From Candidatus Krumholzibacteriia bacterium (GTDB taxonomy: Bacteria > Krumholzibacteriota > Krumholzibacteriia > LZORAL124-64-63): a DNA stretch of 10,787 nucleotides. The stretch lies in the NCBI GenBank assembly GCA_027056825.1, contig JALUJS010000122.1, positions 3,695 to 14,481 on the forward strand. The letters run 5' to 3'. This document shows positions 5,918-10,787 of this stretch, one piece after another. The translations under genes were made by a program, and so were the position numbers. Below the pieces are notes generated by a model that saw nothing but the letters and a program-made list of their open reading frames with translations, was not told where the DNA came from and did not search any database. Position 1 is the first letter of the stretch. The number at the start of each line of letters is the position of its first letter.

Positions 5918-7982
5918 AATATGCCAGGAAGTACAGGTCCACCGGCGTGGCCTTCATGTTCACCATGGCCGCGCCCTCGGGATAGAAATCCAGCTCCGGT
6001 TCCCGGCCGTCGGTGGGCAGGTCCCAGGCCGCCACGAACGGCGGCCCCTGCGGATCATCGTTTTCCAGCATGAAGACCATGGTCTTGCCCACCGAGTCGG
6101 CGATGGGATCGAACGGCATCTCCACCGTTTCGAGATCCTGGCCGAAGGTCACCGGGTAGGTGCGCCGGGTCCGGATCACCGCCTTGCCCGAAGGGAACAT
6201 CTCCAGGACCGTCAAACGCACCGGTATGGTGACCGGGTACGGGCCCTGGGCCGACAGCTTCACCGTCACTCCGTGCAGGGGCAGTTCGCGCACGCGCAGG
6301 GACTGGGCCACGCTCGTGTCGCCCTGGATCAGGGGCGTGTAGGTCGCCTCCAGGTTCTGCTCCGCGGTGGGCAGCTGGTTCTTCAGCGGCAGGCTCATGA
6401 GGTCCTCCGGGGGGCCGTCATGCCGCCTGAGGATCCGGAACCGCTCGCGGTCCGAGCGGGACGAACCGTAGATCGTGTAGTGGGTGCGGATGTACGGGTA
6501 GATGTCCGGCGCCAGCTGCCGGAAGGTGCGCACGCCGGGGACCGCGCCCGAGGACTTCCCCATGAGGATCACCGGCGGCCGGGTGCGGCGAAGGTCGCCG
6601 ATCACCGCCCCGGGGTCGCGGATCTCCCCGGCCAGCAGCGTGACCTGGGAGGTGGCCAGGGCCGAGCCCCGCAGGAAGGTCAGTCCCGGCTGCATGGGCC
6701 AGGCCAGCAGCGGAACCCGAGGGTCGGCCGGGGTGAAGGCCAGCAGCTTCTCGATGCCCTCGATGCGGTGCCGTCCCATGTAAATGCGGGCGGTGCGCCG
6801 CTCCCAGCGCCGGAGCGTGTCGCGGCCCAGGTGGGTGGCCAGCCACAGGTTCTCCAGCACGAAGGGGGCCAGGATCACCACCAGCAGGCCCACCGCGCCC
6901 GCGGCCAGCCGTTTCCGGCACCCCCGCAGCCACGCCACCAGCGGGGGGACCAGCAGCAGCGATCCGAACCAGGACATGGTCAGGTGGGAAACGTCCCCCC
7001 GCCCCAGCAGGGTGGCCCAGCCGGCGCATGCCAGCCCCACCACCGGGGCCAGGGCCGGCACCTTGCGGGCCCATGTCCGCCAGATCCCCGCCACCGGCAC
7101 CAGCCAGACCAGCAGGTAGAGCAGGCGCAGGGACCACACCCGCTGCAGCACCTGCCCCGGCCAGACCGGATCCAGCCGCTCGCCCGTGTAGAACGGCGCG
7201 AAAGGCTCGCCCAGGTGCGCCGTGTCGCTGAACTCGCGCCACCAGGACAAACCCATGGAGCCGCGGAAGCGGGTCACAGGGTAGATGACCGTATCCCAGA
7301 ACCAGGCGTCCAGGGCGCCGGAGGCCAAAAGGACTGCCGCGGACACCGCCAGGACGGCAGCCAGGCCGCCCGCAATCGCCGGCCACGCGCGACGGCTAAC
7401 AGGCCGCGTTTCTTCACCGCCGTGCAGGGATGCCAGGAAGGTCGCGCCCAGGATCACCGCGCCGTAGCCGAACATGTCGAAGCCGAACAGGGTCAGCACA
7501 CCCCAGCCCGCGCCCAGCAGGAGGCCGCGCCGGCCGTCCAGGCCCCGTTGCAAGGCCAGGGCCGCGTACCCGGCCAGCAGGGCCGCGGCAACATAGCGGG
7601 GATGCACCGGTCCCAGGGCCACCACGCCCAACGGGACGAGCCAGGCCCAGCGTCCGGCCCCCAGGCGGCGGGTCAGCCAGAACCCCGCCGCGGCGGCCAG
7701 GCCGTCGGCCGCCGCCTTGGCCAGGGCCAGCCCCAGGGCGCTCTTGCCCGCGGCCAGGAAGAACGGTAGCAGGAAGTAGTAACGGGCCGGGCCGTAGATG
7801 CTGAATAGGTTCCGGTACAGGCCGCCGCCATCGGCCACCACCCGGGCGCCCAGCACCCACAGACCGTCATCCAGCAGGTTGAAGCCCTGGATGCGGACCG
7901 GCAAGGACACCGCGAACACCAGGGCGCACGCCGACAGGGGGGCGGTCCAGGCCGGCAGACCGTTGCGCGACGGGGCAGCCAT
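5916..7982 (-). CDS. GT-C-type membrane glycosyltransferase (GT39/PMT-like) with a C-terminal beta-sandwich-like extension
   Basis: A 688-residue integral membrane protein. Its first periplasmic loop, F-N-L-L-D38-D39-G-L-W-V-L-G-A-R-V (34-48) then L-Y-R-N-L-F-S-I-Y-G-P (55-65), fits bacterial GT39-like enzymes that use polyprenyl-phosphate sugars; D38/D39 would be the acidic catalytic pair. About ten hydrophobic stretches follow up to residue 380, including G-R-G-D-V-S-H-L (327-334). A soluble part (about 400-520) follows the family pattern (L-L-A-W-P-M-Q-P-G-L-T-F-L-R-G). The last 165 residues are an additional polar, strand-rich module (F-D-P-I-A-D-S-V-G-K-T at 624-634, ending V-D-L-Y-F-L-A-Y). 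The ATG at 7982 overlaps the SDR stop as TGATG; a TTG lies one codon earlier. No strong Shine-Dalgarno is visible, so translation is probably coupled. Acceptor and sugar are unknown. Confidence 0.8.
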   Translation of the reverse strand: MAAPSRNGLPAWTAPLSACALVFAVSLPVRIQGFNLLDDGLWVLGARVVADGGGLYRNLFSIYGPARYYFLLPFFLAAGKSALGLALAKAAADGLAAAAGFWLTRRLGAGRWAWLVPLGVVALGPVHPRYVAAALLAGYAALALQRGLDGRRGLLLGAGWGVLTLFGFDMFGYGAVILGATFLASLHGGEETRPVSRRAWPAIAGGLAAVLAVSAAVLLASGALDAWFWDTVIYPVTRFRGSMGLSWWREFSDTAHLGEPFAPFYTGERLDPVWPGQVLQRVWSLRLLYLLVWLVPVAGIWRTWARKVPALAPVVGLACAGWATLLGRGDVSHLTMSWFGSLLLVPPLVAWLRGCRKRLAAGAVGLLVVILAPFVLENLWLATHLGRDTLRRWERRTARIYMGRHRIEGIEKLLAFTPADPRVPLLAWPMQPGLTFLRGSALATSQVTLLAGEIRDPGAVIGDLRRTRPPVILMGKSSGAVPGVRTFRQLAPDIYPYIRTHYTIYGSSRSDRERFRILRRHDGPPEDLMSLPLKNQLPTAEQNLEATYTPLIQGDTSVAQSLRVRELPLHGVTVKLSAQGPYPVTIPVRLTVLEMFPSGKAVIRTRRTYPVTFGQDLETVEMPFDPIADSVGKTMVFMLENDDPQGPPFVAAWDLPTDGREPELDFYPEGAAMVNMKATPVDLYFLAY

Positions 7983-8815
7983 CAATCCAGGAAAAGGTCC
8001 GTGAACAGGGGCGTGCCCGGAGCCACGGCATACTTGTCGAGGTCGGTTTCCCCCTCGGCGGCCAGCACCTCGTCATCGATGAAGAAGTTGCCGGTGCAAT
8101 CGGAGGCCGGCCGCGTCAGGATGGCCCAGGCGGCGTCACCCATGATCTCCGGCTTGCGGCTGGCCTGGATCATCTTCTCGCCCCCCAGCAGGTTGCGCAC
8201 CGCCGCGGTGGCGATGGCCGTGCGCGGCCACAGGGCGTTGAAGGCGATCCCCTCGTCCCGGAACTCCTCGCTCATGCCCAGCACCCACACGCTCATGGCG
8301 TACTTGGCCAGGGTGTATGCCGCGTGGTCCCGGAACCACCTGGCGTCCATGTTCAGCGGCGGACTGATGTTCAGGACGTGGGGGTTTTCCACCTGCAGCA
8401 GGTGGGGCAGGGCGAACTTCGTGGTCATGTAGCTGCCGCGCGCGTTGATGTCGAACATGCGGTCGTACATCTTGGGCGTGGTCTCCAGGGTGCCGGTCAG
8501 GCCCAGGGCGCTGGCGTTGTTCACCACGATATCGATGCCGCCGAACGCGCGGGCGGTCTGCTCGACGGCGGCGATGATCTGCTCCTCGTCCCGGATGTCC
8601 GTCTTGATGGCCAGGGCCTTGCCGCCGGCCTCCTCGATCTCGGCGGCCGCGGTGTGGATCGTCCCGGGCAGCTTGGGATGCTCCGTGGTGGTCTTGGCCA
8701 GGATGGCGATGTTCGCCCCGTCGCGCGCGGCGCGCAGGGCGATGGCCTTGCCGATGCCGCGGCTGGCGCCGGTGATCAGCAGGGTCTTGCCCGCGAGGGA
8801 TCGCGATTTATCCAT
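7982..8815 (-). CDS. HSDL2-like short-chain dehydrogenase/reductase
   Basis: A 277-residue classical-length SDR. It has the nucleotide-binding T15-G-A-S-R-G-I-G22, N-N-A-S (99-102) and the catalytic set S151, Y167 and K171 (Y-T-L-A-K). Segments L-A-K-T-T-T-E-H-P-K-L-P-G-T-I-H-T-A-A (39-57), L-N-I-S-P-P-L-N (148-155), N-A-L-W-P-R-T-A-I (193-201) and the end F-L-D closely follow the SDR part of hydroxysteroid dehydrogenase-like protein 2. The C-terminal SCP2 lipid-binding domain of the animal protein is absent. The reaction is NAD(P)-dependent oxidoreduction of an unknown alcohol or ketone, probably lipid-like, in the cytoplasm. GGGAG seven bases upstream supports the ATG at 8815. It is the first gene of a two-gene unit with the GT-C protein (TGATG overlap) and is divergent from the lipoprotein gene. 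Confidence 0.92.
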   Translation of the reverse strand: MDKSRSLAGKTLLITGASRGIGKAIALRAARDGANIAILAKTTTEHPKLPGTIHTAAAEIEEAGGKALAIKTDIRDEEQIIAAVEQTARAFGGIDIVVNNASALGLTGTLETTPKMYDRMFDINARGSYMTTKFALPHLLQVENPHVLNISPPLNMDARWFRDHAAYTLAKYAMSVWVLGMSEEFRDEGIAFNALWPRTAIATAAVRNLLGGEKMIQASRKPEIMGDAAWAILTRPASDCTGNFFIDDEVLAAEGETDLDKYAVAPGTPLFTDLFLD

Positions 8816-8864
8816 GTCCTTGCTCCCGGTGGTTCCTGATCCCGGTCAATACATGTTCATCGTG

Positions 8865-8892
8865 ATCCTAACACATCACTCATGGGGGTCCA
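8865..8892 (-). promoter_or_regulatory. Candidate promoter of the SDR/GT-C unit
   Basis: On the minus strand TGGACC (8892-8887) and TAGGAT (8870-8865) are 16 bp apart, each matching four of six sigma-70 consensus bases. A start near 8858 would give a leader of about 43 nt with the GGGAG site inside. A 6-bp hairpin (AGCGGG 8892-8897 with CCCGCT 8904-8909) touches the -35 and could be an operator. Weak, by eye only. Confidence 0.33.
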
Positions 8893-8936
8893 GCGGGCAC
8901 TTTCCCGCTTCTGTGGACTGATCCGGATGACCCCTC

Positions 8937-8964
8937 TTGCTGAATTGAAGATTGGATTTATCCT
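8937..8964 (+). promoter_or_regulatory. Candidate promoter of the lipoprotein gene, close to the start codon
   Basis: TTGCTG (8937-8942) and TATCCT (8959-8964) are 16 bp apart. The -10 ends eight bases before the ATG at 8973, so the mRNA would begin at or just before the start codon. No Shine-Dalgarno is seen. The local sequence is distinctly A+T-richer than its surroundings. Confidence 0.35.
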
Positions 8965-8972
8965 ATATTCCC

Positions 8973-9641
8973 ATGACAAACAAGACCCACTCTGCGAGGT
9001 CGCTTTTCGCGGCCGGATGCGCCGTCTTGTCCCTGATCCTTCTCGCCGGTTGCGGCGCGGACCAGGGCCAGGCGGATCATCCGACTCCGAAATCGGCTGA
9101 CGCGCCCGTCTCCCACGCCACCAGGACACCACAACCCGGATCATCCGGCGTTCCCTCCTCCGGGGAAGCCACCGTGGCCGGAATCCACTTCACTCCCCCG
9201 CAGGAATGGAGCGACCTCGGCCCCTCGGGCATGCGCCAGGGCCAATACCGGTTCGGTCCGATCCAGGGTGATCCCGCGCCGGCGGAAGTCAACATCTTCT
9301 ATTTCGGTGCCCAATCCGGGGGCGGTGTCGAAGCCAACCTGCAACGCTGGATCGGTCAGATGATCCTGCCGGACGGCGAGGATCCCCAGGCGGCAGCCCG
9401 GCGCAGCGAGTTCACCGCCGACGGTATGGCCGGGCATGTGGTTGCCCTGGACGGCAGCTACAGGTCCGGCGGCGGCCGACCCATGGGGGGCGCAGGCCAG
9501 GTTCTCGAGGGTTACCGGCTGGTGGGCGTTGTCCTGGAGGGGCCCCAAGGCAGCGTGTTCTTCAAATTGACCGGTCCCCTTGCTTCGGCCCGGGCCATGG
9601 AAAGCGGCCTGCTGGCCATGGTCAAGGCCGCGCACAAGTAG
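8973..9641 (+). CDS. Secreted lipoprotein of unknown function
   Basis: A 222-residue precursor with a short basic N-terminus (MTNKTHSARS), a hydrophobic core (LFAAGCAVLSLILLAGC) and the good lipobox L-A-G-C, so Cys27 of the mature form would be lipid-anchored. A Ser/Pro/Thr-rich linker (about 30-65) leads to a domain of about 155 residues with F-T-P-P-Q-E-W, Q-Y-R-F-G, E-V-N-I-F-Y-F-G, G-G-G-V-E-A-N-L-Q-R-W-I-G-Q and V-F-F-K-L-T-G-P. Similar hypothetical proteins are, as I recall, frequent in planctomycete- and myxobacteria-like genomes; I know no assigned function. A TTG seven codons upstream (8952) is a less likely start because it would lengthen the signal peptide. It is a single gene, divergent from the SDR and convergent with mqnE. 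Confidence 0.85.
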   Translation: MTNKTHSARSLFAAGCAVLSLILLAGCGADQGQADHPTPKSADAPVSHATRTPQPGSSGVPSSGEATVAGIHFTPPQEWSDLGPSGMRQGQYRFGPIQGDPAPAEVNIFYFGAQSGGGVEANLQRWIGQMILPDGEDPQAAARRSEFTADGMAGHVVALDGSYRSGGGRPMGGAGQVLEGYRLVGVVLEGPQGSVFFKLTGPLASARAMESGLLAMVKAAHK

Positions 9642-9666
9642 CTTCCAAAACACCTGCGGCAACACG

Positions 9667-9694
9667 AAGCGTCCGGCCCTCGGGCCGGACGCTT
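9667..9694. terminator. Strong hairpin terminator between convergent genes
   Basis: A perfect 12-bp stem, AAGCGTCCGGCC (9667-9678) with GGCCGGACGCTT (9683-9694), closes a CTCG loop. It lies 26 bp after the lipoprotein stop and 25 bp after the mqnE stop. Short T-runs (CTTTG on the plus strand, CTTCG on the minus) make it a plausible bidirectional intrinsic terminator. Confidence 0.82.
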
Positions 9695-9718
9695 TGCCGC
9701 ATCCCCGGGTAGCGGGGG

Positions 9719-10787
9719 TCAGATCTCGTTGTACACCGTATCGCGCAACACCGGCCGCAGACCCACTCCCCCGATGAAGGCCCGGATGTCGTCCACCGTC
9801 ATGCTCTTGCCCGCGGTGCCGCCGGCGGCCAGGGTCACGCGCTCATCGATCACCGTCCCGTCCAAGTCGTTGGCCCCGAAGCGCAGGGCCAACTGGGCGA
9901 TCTCGCGCCCCAGCATCACCCAGTAGGCCTTGATGTGCGGGATGTTGTCCAGCATCAGGCGCGACAGGGCGATGACCTTGAGCTTGGTCACCAGGTCGGG
10001 CCCGGGCAGGTGGGCGAACTTCGTGCCCGCCGGGTGGAAGGCCAGGGGGATGAAGCACTGGAAGCCGCCGCTGCGGTCCTGCTGCTCGCGCAGCTTCACC
10101 AGGTGGTCCACCCAGTGCTCCGGCTGCTCGATGTGTCCGAACAGCATGGTGCCGTTGGACTTCAGGCCCGCCTCGTGGACCATCCCGGAAACTTCCAGCC
10201 AGCGCTCGCCGCTCATCTTCTTCGAGGCGATCTGTTCGCGGATCTCCGGATGGAAGATCTCCGCGCCGCCGCCGGGACAGCTGTCCAGCCCGGCCTCGCG
10301 CAGGATGGCGATGGTCTCGGGCACCGATTTCTTCGCCAGCTTGGCCAGGAAATCGATCTCCACCATGGTGAAGGCCTTCAGGTGCACCTGCGGGAAGGCC
10401 TCCTTCAGGGCGCGCAGGATCTCCACGTAGACGTCGAACTTCCAGCGCGGGTGCAGGCCGCCCACGATGTGGAACTCGGTGACGTCCGGCGACCAGTCGC
10501 GACGGGCGATCTCCACGCACTCGGCGGGCGAGTAGCTCCAGGTGCCCTCGGCGTTGGGATCGTCGGCGTAGGCGCACAACTCGCAACCCACGTAGCACAC
10601 GTTGGTGGGGTTGAGATGGCGGTTGATGTTGTAGTAGACGGCGTCGCCGTGCAAACGGGAGCGCACGGCGTGGGCCAGCAGCCCCAGGGCGGGCAAGTCA
10701 TGACTGGCGGCCAGGCGCAGACCCTCTTCGTATGTCAGGCGCTCGCCGGCATCGACCTTGGCGGCGATGTCGGCCAACGGGTGGGTC
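9719..10787 (-). CDS. mqnE: Aminofutalosine synthase MqnE (radical SAM), 5' end beyond the window
   Basis: This radical SAM enzyme joins S-adenosylmethionine and 3-[(1-carboxyvinyl)oxy]benzoate to make aminofutalosine in the futalosine route to menaquinone. Numbered from the internal TTG at 10777, the protein shows N-R-H-L-N-P-T-N-V-C61-Y-V-G-C65-E-L-C68 (the CX3CX2C cluster motif), E-F-H-I-V-G-G-L-H-P, H-L-K-A-F-T-M-V-E-I, P-G-G-G-A-E-I-F, F-G-H-I-E-Q-P-E-H and H-I-K-A-Y-W-V-M, all typical of MqnE rather than MqnC. The frame stays open to the right edge (T-H-P-L-A-D-I before the TTG, where I read Leu), so the true start lies outside and only a short N-terminal piece should be missing. No other menaquinone gene is in the window. 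The cyclophilin, transporter and lipoprotein neighbours suggest no shared pathway. Confidence 0.95.
   Translation of the reverse strand, partial: THPLADIAAKVDAGERLTYEEGLRLAASHDLPALGLLAHAVRSRLHGDAVYYNINRHLNPTNVCYVGCELCAYADDPNAEGTWSYSPAECVEIARRDWSPDVTEFHIVGGLHPRWKFDVYVEILRALKEAFPQVHLKAFTMVEIDFLAKLAKKSVPETIAILREAGLDSCPGGGAEIFHPEIREQIASKKMSGERWLEVSGMVHEAGLKSNGTMLFGHIEQPEHWVDHLVKLREQQDRSGGFQCFIPLAFHPAGTKFAHLPGPDLVTKLKVIALSRLMLDNIPHIKAYWVMLGREIAQLALRFGANDLDGTVIDERVTLAAGGTAGKSMTVDDIRAFIGGVGLRPVLRDTVYNEI

Noticed and set aside
6273..7769. Plus-strand open frame of 498 codons antisense to the GT-C gene
   Set aside because: It is Gln/Arg/Pro/Gly-rich with no recognisable fold, and has no Shine-Dalgarno. 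It is a shadow of the membrane-protein codons.
10775..10777. TTG as the true start of mqnE
   Set aside because: The frame remains open and MqnE-like (T-H-P-L-A-D-I) to the window edge, and no Shine-Dalgarno precedes the TTG. It is more likely an internal Leu codon.

Overview
The window is a GC-rich stretch of bacterial chromosome (pyruvate kinase lines counted by hand run 65-82% G+C) with densely packed, mostly housekeeping or envelope genes. I see no rRNA, tRNA, CRISPR array, transposase or phage gene. The organism cannot be named from this sequence. A futalosine-route menaquinone gene (mqnE), an HSDL2-like SDR, a GT-C glycosyltransferase with a C-terminal beta-sandwich-like tail and a sulfatase-fold lipoprotein candidate ending in LKSLGYIR would suit a Gram-negative, quinone-respiring lineage of the deltaproteobacterial or FCB/candidate-phylum kind. 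That placement is inference.

Layout, left to right. (1) 1-63 (-) is the first 21 codons of a cyclophilin-type peptidyl-prolyl isomerase that runs off the left edge. It is divergent from an AI-2E/PerM-family membrane transporter at 263-1417 (+). The 199-bp gap holds four 14-bp tandem repeats and a 14-bp GC-only palindrome. (2) A minus-strand block follows: pyruvate kinase (4307 to 2886), then three small envelope genes: an 85-aa three-helix membrane protein, a 146-aa secreted DUF4019 protein and a 172-aa membrane-anchored protein starting at TTG. (3) A sulfatase/alkaline-phosphatase-superfamily protein (+) is divergent from pyruvate kinase. It has Thr where sulfatases carry Cys or Ser. (4) A 20-bp-stem inverted repeat at 5862-5917 separates it from a convergent minus-strand pair, an HSDL2-like SDR followed by a large GT-C-like membrane protein, with a TGATG stop/start overlap. 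(5) A small lipoprotein gene (+) is divergent from the SDR. It converges, across a strong hairpin terminator, on mqnE (-), which runs off the right edge.

Most genes are recognisable and their arrangement is ordinary. I did not find a defence, mobile or biosynthetic system that I would call new. The points worth a second look are the large inverted repeat, two starts that look leaderless (AI-2E transporter and lipoprotein) while six other starts have clear Shine-Dalgarno sites, the small-protein block of lower G+C, the SDR/GT-C coupling, the unusual C-terminal module on the GT-C protein, the Thr-type sulfatase-fold active site, and the potassium-site residues of the pyruvate kinase.
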